Origin: Paraburkholderia nodosa DSM 21604 | GTDB lineage: Bacteria > Pseudomonadota > Gammaproteobacteria > Burkholderiales > Burkholderiaceae | DNA length: 51,685 nt | Direction: 5' to 3' | Assembly (NCBI RefSeq): GCF_000519185.1 | Contig: NZ_JAFA01000051.1 | Coordinates: forward strand, 186-51,870 | Part shown: piece after piece, positions 36,948-45,566 of the stretch | Position numbering within the stretch: the first letter of the stretch is position 1 | Layout of the letters: every line of letters begins with the position of its first letter | Made by a program: the position numbers and the translations under genes | The notes under the pieces: generated by a model | What the model was told of the DNA's origin: nothing | What the model saw: only the letters and a program-made list of their open reading frames with translations | Databases searched by the model: none

Positions 36948-38328
36948 CAGATTGCGCGAGAAACCCCGGATTCATGCCGGGGAGGGATAGCGCGGCGTGC
37001 GAAGCACGCCCATCACCCGCGTCTTCCTGTCGGAAGCTATCCTTGGGTTGAAGGTACGCATAGCCGTCACCACGCTGAATGAGCGTGCAGTGGCGATGGC
37101 TGATGCCCTGAACGACAGCGGTGGCTGTCTGGATGTTAAACGAGCCAGTCGCGCGAACCGCAACACGACCGGTATGGACGCCAGCTCTCTTGCCGTGCGG
37201 CACGTCAGCGCGCACGTGGTCGCCGGTCTGGAATCCCTGCACCTGCTTCTGCCGCATGAGATAGCCCCGGGGGAAGCCGTAGCGCGTAAGGCGCGTACGC
37301 TGGTAGCTGCCGCGCCCGGTCGCTGCAATCGTCAGCGACGGGCGCTGCCAGTCGCGGACCGCGTTGACGCAGCCTGCACACACGGCATCGAGGGCATGGG
37401 TTTTCGGAATACCGTGCGTGACACGGTTGAATTTCGTTCGCCCACCTGAGGCGAGTTCGAGCGGCAGGCCGGTGGCCCGCAGTGCATCGGCTAGCGCCCG
37501 GCGCGTCGCATTGACGGCTGCGGCGTCTTTCAACGGACGCGAGGCGGCGGCGAGGATGCGCGCGAGGCGCTTCGGATCCTTGACGTACTCCCGCACGTTG
37601 AGCGAGCCTTTCTCCTGGTTGCAGCCGCCACAGGCAAGCCCCAGATTGCCGATGCGGTTGCTGCCATTGCGCGCCCTGGCCGTGAGGTGCTCGACCTGCA
37701 GCGGGCGATCCGTGGCATCACAGTAGATGCAAGTACGGTTCCACTTCTCGAGAAGATACTCACGGACCTCGTAGCCCGCGAGCGTGCCCTGCTGATACCC
37801 GACGCCCGAGACTTCCGGATTCTCAAGCGCCTGCATGTCGAAGCGGATCAGTTCCGACGAGAGTGCTGCGACCGGCGCTAAGCGGCGGATGCGGTTCACC
37901 CACGCCATCGTGGTGTGCACGCGGTGCATCAGGCTCGGCGCCAGCCAGCCTTCGGGTTTGCTGCGGTTGAGAAAGCGCGGTGCACGGTAGCGCAGGTTGG
38001 TGCCTCGACGACGGCGACGAAACGCCCGCCGAGCTGTCAACGCCTCGCTGATCTGGCGGCCACGGTGGACCAGCTCGAAGAGGTTAAGCACGGCAATGCC
38101 GTCATCTGCCTCGCGCACGAGCGCAATGCCGGTGACCCTGCTACCGGGATCGAGCTTGACGCGCAGCGGCTGGAACGAGCAGGCGTCGGCCTTGCGGTCG
38201 GTGAGCCTGATCACGAAAGGCATGACGCGATGCACGCGCGCGCGGCCACGGGCGAGCAACAACCTCGCGCGCTTTTCGGTGCACGGCATCAGCGGTCTGC
38301 CCCTTCGATCCAGCACAAATACGGCCAC
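36916..38328 (-). CDS. iscB: IscB, RNA-guided RuvC/HNH nuclease of an IS200/IS605-type element
   Basis: A 470-aa IscB, complete in all domains. The N-terminal PLMP domain reads VFVLDRRGRPLMPCTEKRAR. RuvC-I is RVKLDPGSRVTGIAL with Asp60; the arginine-rich bridge helix is ARRAFRRRRRGTNLR (about 99-113); RuvC-II is ALSSELIRFD with Glu159. The HNH domain has zinc pairs CIYC (200-203) and CGGC (233-236), His214 in QVEHL and Asn228. RuvC-III is THGIPKTHALDAV with His311 and Asp314. The start is GTG 38328, 5 nt after AGGAG. IscB cuts DNA guided by an omega RNA, encoded just upstream here. The frame reads out of the element and stops 32 nt inside manB. Confidence 0.9.
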   Translation of the reverse strand: MAVFVLDRRGRPLMPCTEKRARLLLARGRARVHRVMPFVIRLTDRKADACSFQPLRVKLDPGSRVTGIALVREADDGIAVLNLFELVHRGRQISEALTARRAFRRRRRGTNLRYRAPRFLNRSKPEGWLAPSLMHRVHTTMAWVNRIRRLAPVAALSSELIRFDMQALENPEVSGVGYQQGTLAGYEVREYLLEKWNRTCIYCDATDRPLQVEHLTARARNGSNRIGNLGLACGGCNQEKGSLNVREYVKDPKRLARILAAASRPLKDAAAVNATRRALADALRATGLPLELASGGRTKFNRVTHGIPKTHALDAVCAGCVNAVRDWQRPSLTIAATGRGSYQRTRLTRYGFPRGYLMRQKQVQGFQTGDHVRADVPHGKRAGVHTGRVAVRATGSFNIQTATAVVQGISHRHCTLIQRGDGYAYLQPKDSFRQEDAGDGRASHAALSLPGMNPGFLAQSDDFEIDFQGI

Positions 38329-38640
38329 GGCTGCTCCTGTAAAACTGTTGCCCTTACGGGCCTTGTGACGCATCCCTTGCGGGAAGTCTCCCCTCGACGA
38401 TGTTGCGCAGCAGGTGCCAGCGAAAAAGCTGACGGGGACGATCCGTTTCGCGCTTACCCGGTCGCTTGTCTGCAACCGCCCCTTCCAGTGCGCCGGACTG
38501 GGTGAAGCATCCGGCGGTGGGTCTGCTGTCTTCTGCGCAACGTAGCGCCTTGCGGCGCTCGGTCTGGTCAACCCGAGCTTGATATATACCGCCTCAAGCT
38601 CCACCTTTCAGGGTGGGGTAGTTGACGTTGAGGCTCACGT
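36950..38640 (-). mobile_element. IscB-carrying IS200/IS605-type element without transposase
   Basis: Both ends carry the short hairpins typical of the family. The right end near manB has CCCCGG-7 nt-CCGGGG (36964-36982), and the left end has CCACC...GGTGG (38601-38616). Between them lie only the omega RNA region and iscB; no HUH transposase (TnpA) gene is present, so movement would need a TnpA supplied in trans. Exact end positions are estimates, since this family makes no target duplication. Confidence 0.75.
38334..38601 (-). ncRNA. Omega RNA (guide-RNA scaffold) of the IscB element
   Basis: The 270 bp upstream of iscB fold into ordered hairpins in the minus-strand sense. In transcript order the stems are GAGCTTGA/TCAAGCTC (38601-38575), AGCGCC-GCAA-GGCGCT (38559-38544), CGCCGGA/TCCGGCG (38516-38491), and GCCC-GTAA-GGGC (38361-38350). 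The end CAGTTTTACAGGAG closely resembles the 3' end of the known OgeuIscB omega RNA (AGTTTTACA then AGGAG), and the first stem and the CCCAGTCCGG-containing stem occupy equivalent places. The guide would be encoded 5' of the first stem, beyond about 38601. Confidence 0.75.
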
Positions 38641-38723
38641 CCTGATGGCAATTCGGGTCTATTCGTAACACAGACAGGCGACGGTAAGCCTCTGGCGTTA
38701 CGAAAAGTGGGTTCCGTTACAAC

Positions 38724-38729
38724 TATAAT
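38724..38729 (+). promoter_or_regulatory. Possible -10 box for the flippase gene
   Basis: A perfect TATAAT on the plus strand, followed by a small hairpin (TGCCG-TTTTT-CGGCA, 38730-38744). No good -35 box is found at 17 bp. It lies in the gap where promoters for both the flippase and, before the IscB insertion, manB are expected. Confidence 0.35.
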
Positions 38730-38873
38730 TGCCGTTTTTCGGCAGTGGTATGCACCCATTTTAATGCTTCGCCGTTTCCTTTTATTGCCAAAATATTCGT
38801 CAAAAATGGCGGAAAGATTGCGCGTGCCGCGTGCCTGTCCCTTTTTTAGCGCCTCCTGCCATGGCGATGCGCG

Positions 38874-40136
38874 ATGCTGAGCCTCAAGCGCTTTGGCAAC
38901 CCCGACGTCGCCCGTGCGTTTGCAAACATCGTGTGGCTCGGGCTCGAGCGCGTCACGCAGATCGCGGTGGCCATCGCCATCAGCGGCGTGCTCGCGCGCT
39001 ATTTCGGTCCTGACGTATTCGGCAAGTGGCAGTACGCCAACACGCTCCTGCTCGTGCTCGCGCCGATTACGTGGGTGTGCGGCGCAGAGATTCTTGTGCC
39101 CACCATCGTCAACCGGCCGCCGGAGCAGCTCGGCACCGTGCTCGGGAGCGCGTTTGCGCTGCGCATTGGCGTGTCGGCGGCGGCGCTTCTCGTCACGTGG
39201 GCGGGCATTGCGCTCGGCGTAACCGATCCGATGGTCGGCGCCATGCTCGCCGGGCTTGCCGTGACGATGCTGTTTCGTGAGCCGTTCGTGGGCGTGATCA
39301 ACGCGTGGCTGCAGAGCATGACCTACAGCAAGCCGCAATTGCTCGCGAGCATGACGACGGCCGTGATCAAGGCGCTGCTTGTGTTTCTGCTTGCGCGCGC
39401 GGCGTTCGCGCCCGCCACCTTCGGCTGGCTCTGGGCGCTCGAATCGGCGGCGATCGGCGCGGCGCTCGTGCTCTACTTCCGGCGCCACCACGGCGGCAAG
39501 CTCGGCTGGCACGTGGACCGCTCGCTTTTCAAGCATTTCGCGAGCGCGGGCACGGTGTTCTGGCTCGGGCTCATCTGCATGTACCTGTTCCTGAAGCTCG
39601 ACCGCTTGATGCTCGAGCGCACGATCTCGTTCGCCGACCTCGGCCGCTACTCGGCCGCGCAGCAGCTCAACGAGAACTGGATCACGCTCGCCCTCATGCT
39701 CTCGCAGACGATAGCGCCCGCCTTCGTCTACCGCGTGCAGCAGACCACACAGCTGCGCCGCAACCTCGTGCACCTCTTCGCGATGACGGCCGTGCTGATG
39801 GTGGCCGGCGCGCTCGTGCTCGATGCCCTCGCGGGCTTCATCATCGGCCGTGTGTTCGGGCCGGACTACGAAGGCGCGATCGGCATCTTCCGCTGGGCCG
39901 TGTGGCTGTCGGTGCCGGCCGGACTCGAAGCTATAGGCAACCTCGTCGTGCTCAAATATCAGGCGAAATTCGTGCTACTCGCGAAATGGCTGCTCGCGCT
40001 CGCGGTGGCGTTCGCGGTGAATCTCGTGGCGATACCGCGGCTTGGTTCGTATGGCGCGCTGTGCGGCCTCGCGGCGGGCTATCTCGCGGCGGCCTGCGTG
40101 AACCTCTACTACATCCGCTTCAAGCTCGCTTCATGA
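38874..40136 (+). CDS. Oligosaccharide flippase (Wzx-like, polysaccharide transport family)
   Basis: A 420-aa inner-membrane protein with about 12 hydrophobic segments and the MATE-like layout of Wzx flippases. It starts MLSLKRFGNPDVARAFANIV, with LARYFGPDVFGKWQYANTLL (about residues 40-59) typical of the family, and ends in LYYIRFKLAS. It would move undecaprenyl-linked sugar units across the inner membrane for surface polysaccharide assembly. The stop overlaps the next gene's start (ATGA), so translation is coupled to the glycosyltransferase. Confidence 0.85.
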   Translation: MLSLKRFGNPDVARAFANIVWLGLERVTQIAVAIAISGVLARYFGPDVFGKWQYANTLLLVLAPITWVCGAEILVPTIVNRPPEQLGTVLGSAFALRIGVSAAALLVTWAGIALGVTDPMVGAMLAGLAVTMLFREPFVGVINAWLQSMTYSKPQLLASMTTAVIKALLVFLLARAAFAPATFGWLWALESAAIGAALVLYFRRHHGGKLGWHVDRSLFKHFASAGTVFWLGLICMYLFLKLDRLMLERTISFADLGRYSAAQQLNENWITLALMLSQTIAPAFVYRVQQTTQLRRNLVHLFAMTAVLMVAGALVLDALAGFIIGRVFGPDYEGAIGIFRWAVWLSVPAGLEAIGNLVVLKYQAKFVLLAKWLLALAVAFAVNLVAIPRLGSYGALCGLAAGYLAAACVNLYYIRFKLAS

Positions 40137-40972
40137 TGAATTCCGCCGCGCTTCCCATGCGCGATGCACGCGAGGGCGTGCTTGCCGACGTCGCCGTGCT
40201 CATGCCCGCGTACAACGGCCAGGACGACGTCGCGCGCACGCTCGCTTCGTTCGATGAGGACGCAACGATCTATGCCCTCGTCGTTGACGACGGGAGCACG
40301 CCAGCCATCGTCGCGCCCGAGGTGCCCGCCATGTGCGTGGAAGTCTTGCGCATGGCGAAGAACGGCGGCATCGAGCGCGCCTTGCAGGCGGGTATCGAGG
40401 CACTTGCGGCGCGCGGGTTTCGTTATGCGGCGCGTATCGATGCGGGCGATCTCGCTGCGCCTCAGCGCCTCGCGAAACAGCGCGCGCGCATGGAAGCAGA
40501 GCCGGCGCTCGCGGCGCTCGGCACGTGGACTCAGGTGGTCAATCGCGCGGGCGAGCCGCTTTTCATGCTGCGTCCAAGCAGCGATGCACGCGAGTTGCGC
40601 CGCACGCGCCTCTTGCGCTCGCCGCTCGTGCATCCCTCGGTGATGCTGCGCGTCGATGCGGTGCTCACCGTGGGCAACTATCGGGTGCAATATCCGGCCG
40701 CTGAGGACCTCGATCTGTTTCTGCGATTGATGGAGCGCTATGAGTGCGCGAATCTGCCCGAACTCGGGCTGTACTACGAACTGAATGAAGGCGGGATCAG
40801 CGCAACGAAGCGGCGGCGGCAGATCGTCTCGACGCTGCGCCTGCAGCTGCGTTATCTGAATGTGCTGAACTGGCGCGACTGGGCGGGCGTGGCGAAGAGC
40901 CTGCTTCACTTCGTGACGCCGTACCGCACCTTGCAGAAGATGAAGCGCGCGCTGTTTGCCCAAGGCACGTAG
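40133..40972 (+). CDS. Family 2 glycosyltransferase
   Basis: A 279-aa GT-A enzyme. VAVLMPAYNGQDDVARTLAS (about residues 20-39), LVVDDGSTP (nucleotide site) and ARIDAGDLAAPQRLAKQ (DxD-like position, ArIDAgD) are family 2 marks. It is cytoplasmic or membrane-peripheral and probably adds a sugar to the lipid-linked unit moved by the upstream flippase. The ATG at 40133 overlaps the flippase stop; a second ATG follows at once. Acceptor and sugar are unknown. Confidence 0.85.
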   Translation: MMNSAALPMRDAREGVLADVAVLMPAYNGQDDVARTLASFDEDATIYALVVDDGSTPAIVAPEVPAMCVEVLRMAKNGGIERALQAGIEALAARGFRYAARIDAGDLAAPQRLAKQRARMEAEPALAALGTWTQVVNRAGEPLFMLRPSSDARELRRTRLLRSPLVHPSVMLRVDAVLTVGNYRVQYPAAEDLDLFLRLMERYECANLPELGLYYELNEGGISATKRRRQIVSTLRLQLRYLNVLNWRDWAGVAKSLLHFVTPYRTLQKMKRALFAQGT

Positions 40973-42540
40973 CGAGGGACCACAGCGGCAATTCTGCTGT
41001 TCGTTGTGGAATTGCGTCAGGGTGATGACCTCCACACGCACCCAACCCGTCCAGACCCGCGCCGGCAGCGAACAGAGCCCAATATGGCTCCCCGCGCATT
41101 TGAGCCGCGGACACGGCATGGGGAACGAGGCAAGAGCCTTTGCCCGCGGTTGCTGGGACGTGTCCTTGCCGCGCGCCGTAACACCAGGCGCGGCTCGCGT
41201 ATGGCGCAAGCCGTAAGGTCTACCGGGCAACGGCCGTCAGCACGGTTCCGGAAACGAAACGATGACCGTATTGGCATCGGCAATGATGCACATCGCAAAG
41301 GAAGCGCTTGACTATCCTCATATGATTGAGATTTAATGTCGCTGCTTGTGCTCACCAGAGCATCGACCTTTAAACCGCTTTTTGCGGGTAAGGGCTCTTA
41401 TCGCCCAAAATTCTTTTGAGACGTTGATCTAGCCTTACCAAGCTAGACCGAGGAATGCAATGTTCCGTTTCGGGGAGCCCGTCGAGTGATCGGTTTTTTC
41501 TCCGACGCAGGCGAATATCCTATGCATTCGTGCTACCCCCCGCATGCCGCTTTGTGACTGCTCGTGGCTTCCAAGTCGCCTCATCATTCTCGTCGTCACT
41601 TACGCCTGCTCGTTCAACAGCCTTGGTGTGAGCTAACGCGAAGCTTACCTCCCTTGATAAGTCGCTAACCGGCACCGACGGTCTATCCGCTGACGGTCCT
41701 GCGACACCTTTGAAAAGTCTCGCGCCGCAAGGCGCTAAGCAGATCTGACTTGCGCGCAAACGAAGGCTTTGCAGCCTTCCGGCCTGACTTTGGCCAGCGT
41801 AATGATGATCACCGACGATTCACTGATCGCTCATCCTTTCCTCGCCTTGCTGGAGCCAAGTGCTCCCGAAGCGTCGTGTGGCATTTTTGTGCGGGGTTGC
41901 GTTTTCCCGCCCGAACGCTGCACACGTTACTTGCCCAAATCGAAGGTGGCTACCCGAAGGCATGACTGAGCTCCTGGTGCAACCGGGATCAGCGGCGTGT
42001 CTCAATTGTCCGCTTGCCGACAATCGTGGTCCTTCTTCGCATCCTTGAAACGCTCGAGCTCATTGAACGTTCTGGTCTGCCACGCGCCGCTCTGGCGCAC
42101 ATCAACCCGTTCACACGCCCTCAAGCGCGATCCCGACGTGACTTGTTCACCCGAGATTCCGCCCCCATCGTGCTCGCCCTCACGCGAGCCGTCATCGCCC
42201 ACGTGCTGCATGCACACAAATGCGGTTGGACATCGAATGCGTCGCCTTACAACGCGCGGTGTTCATACCGCCCCCCGGGCTCTCATTTCCAAGCGCAGAC
42301 CTCTCCACCGGTTCTAACCGGGGACCCTCAGCTAAACCGCCTCTGCCCAATTTTTTTGCACTTCCGAATCACACAGCAGATCAACGTCGCACCCGCGTTG
42401 ATCCCGCGCAATCACGTGTCCTCCTGGGACACGCCGCCATCGCGGCCGATGGCAACAGGGTGCCCTCATGCGCGTCGCCGCCCCGCGCATTAGGTTGAAG
42501 TACAGGCGGAGAAACCAGCCAGCCACAGGAAAGGAACCCT
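40973..42540. other. Long gene-poor stretch joining surface-polysaccharide genes to plasmid-like DNA
   Basis: About 1.57 kb in which I support no gene. Several open frames of 60-160 codons occur, but they overlap on both strands and have no ribosome sites or motifs. No tRNA, rRNA or CRISPR pattern is seen. Composition and gene style change across this gap, so it probably contains the boundary of the inserted or replicon-specific region. Confidence 0.45.
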
Positions 42541-43629
42541 ATGGGACGAAGATCAAGAGGCGTCAACCACGCCGCGCAGATGAGTCGGGACGCCGGAGGA
42601 AGCAAAGAGTCACAGAAGCACCGCCGCTTGCACTGGAGCGAGTTCTCGCGTTTCGCCGCGCGCATTGGTCACACGCTGGAAGCGGTGGACCAGGCGGAAG
42701 ACTGGATGCTCGAATACTTCGTCTGGTTCCTCGTTGCCGGCGCGATGAAACCTGGCACCCTCGCGAACTATCGAGCGTCGCTCTCAGTGATTCAAGGTAC
42801 GGCCGGCCAGGATGTGTCCCGCTCAACCCGCAGTCGAGACCTCCAGCTCGAGCGACGAGACCGGCATGGCAGGCATCGAGCTCGTACGCCCCAGGAATTC
42901 AGCGACCTGCTCGTCGCAGCGCAGGCGTTCGACAGCAGCGTCGTGCACGTGATTCGCCTGATGCGTTGGCTTGGACTTCGCATGCGCGAGGCACTCATGT
43001 GCGGCAAGTCACTAGAAACGTGGCGCGATCTAATCTTGCAGGGAGATCGGCGCCTGCCTGTCGAACGCGGAGCCAAGAACGGCCGCCCGCGCCGCACCGA
43101 AGTGCTGGCCGACCATATCGACGAGACGCTCGACGCAATCAACGCAGCGCTGGCGTTCTGCCGCGATCGCGACTTTGAGTTGGTGAGCGGCTGCCACGAC
43201 GATCTTAAAAGCGCAAAGTCCCGCCTGAAATCGCGCTTTGAGCAATTGCCAATGCGTCGCGAACTCGCGAGCCACAGTCTGAGATTCACGTATGCAGTCG
43301 ACTTCGCTAACGCCGCACTGGATCGCGGCGTATCACCTGTCGACGTACTGACCCAGGTCTCGGACCGCCTCGGTCACGGACCGTCGCGGGTGAGGATGAT
43401 TCTCGAGGTCTACTGCTGGCAAATCCGCCATCGGTTCCCAGAAAAAATCCACTTGCCGAGCGACTTCGTTCCCCGCAAGCAAACGAAGGACGCCGCGTTG
43501 TCCGCGACGAGCCGCCCCGAGGATCGATCCGCGTCTCACGAGCCTGCCGACAGGCGGCGAAGGCCAGCGCGTGGACGCCGTTTTCAAACAAATCATGGAG
43601 GGAAAAGGCCCAGACAAAAATTCTTTTAA
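42541..43629 (+). CDS. Tyrosine recombinase (phage/plasmid integrase family)
   Basis: A 362-aa site-specific recombinase with an apparently complete active site: Arg147 in LGLRMREAL, Lys179 in ERGAKNGRPR, His245 and Arg248 in ASHSLRFTYA, His279 in DRLGHGPSRV and the nucleophile Tyr291 in ILEVYCWQ. Residues 30-90 form a core-binding domain; the last 50 residues are a basic tail. AAAGGAAC precedes the ATG. Such plasmid-borne enzymes resolve multimers or integrate elements; its target site is not evident. Confidence 0.8.
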   Translation: MGRRSRGVNHAAQMSRDAGGSKESQKHRRLHWSEFSRFAARIGHTLEAVDQAEDWMLEYFVWFLVAGAMKPGTLANYRASLSVIQGTAGQDVSRSTRSRDLQLERRDRHGRHRARTPQEFSDLLVAAQAFDSSVVHVIRLMRWLGLRMREALMCGKSLETWRDLILQGDRRLPVERGAKNGRPRRTEVLADHIDETLDAINAALAFCRDRDFELVSGCHDDLKSAKSRLKSRFEQLPMRRELASHSLRFTYAVDFANAALDRGVSPVDVLTQVSDRLGHGPSRVRMILEVYCWQIRHRFPEKIHLPSDFVPRKQTKDAALSATSRPEDRSASHEPADRRRRPARGRRFQTNHGGKRPRQKFF

Positions 43630-43688
43630 TCTGCACTGCAAATTACATCACAGCTACCAAGCAAACACTTACAAAGGAGCAAGACAAC

Positions 43689-44144
43689 GTGCTGGAATCC
43701 CCACTCACTGAGGAAGCGCGCGGCGTGCTTAGCCGATACAGCAGCGAGAACGCCGTCAAAACGCTGCTACCACTATGGCGACAGTTTGAAGACTTCCTCC
43801 AATCGCGCGGCCTATCGCCCACCTCCATCCTCGATATTCCGGAGGACACACTTCGTGCATACGCCAACCATCTCGACCACCAGGACTGCCATGTCGATGA
43901 CGCGCTGGTCGCACTAAGCGCCGTGCTCCTTGTGTGTCTGCACGCAGGCTACAGCGGCAAAGTTCTGCGCTCCGTTGTGATCCCGCGTATTCGTCGCCCC
44001 ATCGAGAACCGACAGTGGGACGCATTTCGCTTGCGAACCTACCTGCCGCTCGAATCCTCGCAACTCGCCCGCAGTCGCAGACGCCGGGCCAAGCGCGAAG
44101 CGTATGCACAGGATACGGTTCGCGCCGACGTCAATCGCAAGTAA
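43689..44144 (+). CDS. Small protein resembling a lone recombinase core-binding (SAM-like) domain
   Basis: A 151-aa protein starting at GTG with AAAGGAG 9 nt upstream. The pattern YSSENAVKTLLPLWRQFEDF-LQSRGLSPTSILDIPEDTLR-AYANHLDH resembles the N-terminal SAM-like domain of tyrosine recombinases, but there is no catalytic domain. A very basic tail (RSRRRRAKREAY) follows. It lies 59 bp after the full recombinase gene and 54 bp before the StbB-like gene, same strand. It may be an accessory DNA-binding partner or a truncated recombinase. Moderate confidence that it is a real gene. Confidence 0.55.
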   Translation: MLESPLTEEARGVLSRYSSENAVKTLLPLWRQFEDFLQSRGLSPTSILDIPEDTLRAYANHLDHQDCHVDDALVALSAVLLVCLHAGYSGKVLRSVVIPRIRRPIENRQWDAFRLRTYLPLESSQLARSRRRRAKREAYAQDTVRADVNRK

Positions 44145-44198
44145 GCAACGTTCTTAATGCCTTTCATCGCTCCATCTACAACCATCGAAGGATCAACC

Positions 44199-45002
44199 AT
44201 GACTCATCTGATTGTGGCTCACTTTCAAAGCTCGAACGGTGCCGCGCAAACTTCAGCAGCGCAAGTTCTTCACGCACAGACTGGAGGATTGCTTATCAAT
44301 CCCCGCCCGCTTCATATGTCCGACGAACAAGGGGGCAACATACATTTGGCGACAAGTGAAACAGCACTTCAGGATCACTACTGCACCTTGATGACATCCC
44401 GGCGCGGGGGGATTATCGACGTGACGCCTGAAGACCGGAAAGCCATGATCGCATTCATCCAGGCAAGGCGCCCTGTTCTTACCGAACTGAAAACGATCAT
44501 CGTTTCGACGTCTCCGGACACCGCATCACAGCAGGCTGCCGTAGAAACGCTTGCGGAATTAAGTGCGGCGGGTGTGGCTGCGTCCTGCATCAGGATCCTC
44601 TGTACCGACGCCCCAGCGAACGCCGCCCTCGAGGAGGTCTACCCCATCGTGGCCGAATATGCGCGTGAAGCGGAGATCACGCTATTGCCCGAGGCGACGC
44701 TTCCGGGATCAACGTCTTTTGCGAAGGCTCAGCAATTCAAGATGCCGATCGCCGCTGTCTTGAACCGCGCTGTCGATTTCGAAACCGAATTGACCGCGGC
44801 GCGACTCAATGGCGCGCCCGAAAAAATCATGCATGGACTCGCCCACAAGGTAATCGCGCAGCGCGATCTTCTCGACACGGCGGGTGCGTTTAAACGCGTC
44901 GCTGAGGCACTCGGACTACCGTGCATTTCGCAGGATGAGTGGCGTGCCGAGTTCGCCCCGGCGACGAACCGTAAACGGACGAAGGCGACAGCGTTTGATT
45001 GA
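44199..45002 (+). CDS. StbB-like plasmid stability protein, P-loop eroded
   Basis: A 267-aa protein. The opening strand-loop LIVAHFQSSNGAAQTSAAQV sits where ParA/StbB ATPases have their P-loop, but the GKT/S lysine motif is missing. IIVSTSPDTASQQAAVETLA, LSAAGVAASCIRILCTDAPA and the late HKVIAQRDLLDTAGAFKRVA follow the layout I know from StbB-type plasmid proteins (variable VPVTP.. QQ.DT...L..LGV blocks). AAGGA precedes the ATG. Identification is tentative; function in plasmid maintenance fits the ParM pair encoded nearby. Confidence 0.5.
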   Translation: MTHLIVAHFQSSNGAAQTSAAQVLHAQTGGLLINPRPLHMSDEQGGNIHLATSETALQDHYCTLMTSRRGGIIDVTPEDRKAMIAFIQARRPVLTELKTIIVSTSPDTASQQAAVETLAELSAAGVAASCIRILCTDAPANAALEEVYPIVAEYAREAEITLLPEATLPGSTSFAKAQQFKMPIAAVLNRAVDFETELTAARLNGAPEKIMHGLAHKVIAQRDLLDTAGAFKRVAEALGLPCISQDEWRAEFAPATNRKRTKATAFD

Positions 45003-45140
45003 GGGCTTTCAACGCAACTTGGCGCAACTGCGCCGCTACTAAGGGGATCGACGGCACACTTCAACTCAGTGTCCGTCGATCGGCTTACGCATGATCCGGC
45101 GCGTGTCGAATCGGATCCTGGCTGTCGCATGTCCAACTCT

Positions 45141-45566
45141 TCACGGGCGGCTGGCCTCCATGAGTAACAAGCGCAACGCGTCCGTCACGTCCTCCTGCGT
45201 GACGGTAGTCGAACCATCACGCAGATAACGCAGAGCGGCAAGGTCAAGGACTCGTTTCAGCACGGCATCCGTGTCCGAGATGAAACGATCCTGCAACGCA
45301 CGCGAAGCGAAGTCGGTGGTGTGGCGGGATACCGAAAAGATATCGCCCGCCATCATTCTTAGCGTCGTACGGACATAGGAAGCTATCCAGCTGTCCCGTT
45401 TGTCAACGCATCCGATCAAGCAACGGCGACAACGCAAACCATCCGCTGCCCCATTGAAGACGCATGGTTCGTCGTGTGGTCCGTGCGCCATCTCAACACC
45501 GCATCTGTGTGCAGCAAACCCGAGATCCCGGACACGCTGGCATCGAGGCGTTTCATCGAACATCAT
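45141..45566 (-). CDS. Hypothetical protein with a cysteine-rich segment
   Basis: 141 aa from the ATG at 45566, chosen because AGGAGA lies 6 nt upstream; the frame is open for 71 more codons without coding character. The first half has five Cys residues and several His, including RCQRVRDLGFAAHRCGVEMA and LRCRRCLIGCVD (CxxC-like), suggesting metal binding. The second half is helical and ends TTVTQEDVTDALRLLLMEAS. It is convergent with the StbB-like gene. No family recognised. Confidence 0.6.
   Translation of the reverse strand: MMFDETPRCQRVRDLGFAAHRCGVEMAHGPHDEPCVFNGAADGLRCRRCLIGCVDKRDSWIASYVRTTLRMMAGDIFSVSRHTTDFASRALQDRFISDTDAVLKRVLDLAALRYLRDGSTTVTQEDVTDALRLLLMEASRP

Noticed and set aside
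36916..38640. A CRISPR-Cas9 locus, suggested by the RuvC/HNH protein
   Set aside because: The protein has the PLMP domain and size of IscB, lacks a recognition lobe of Cas9 size, and no repeat-spacer array is present anywhere in the window.
40973..42540. Possible replication-initiation or transfer genes in the gene-poor stretch
   Set aside because: None of the overlapping frames shows a family motif, ribosome site or consistent coding character; no iteron set was found.
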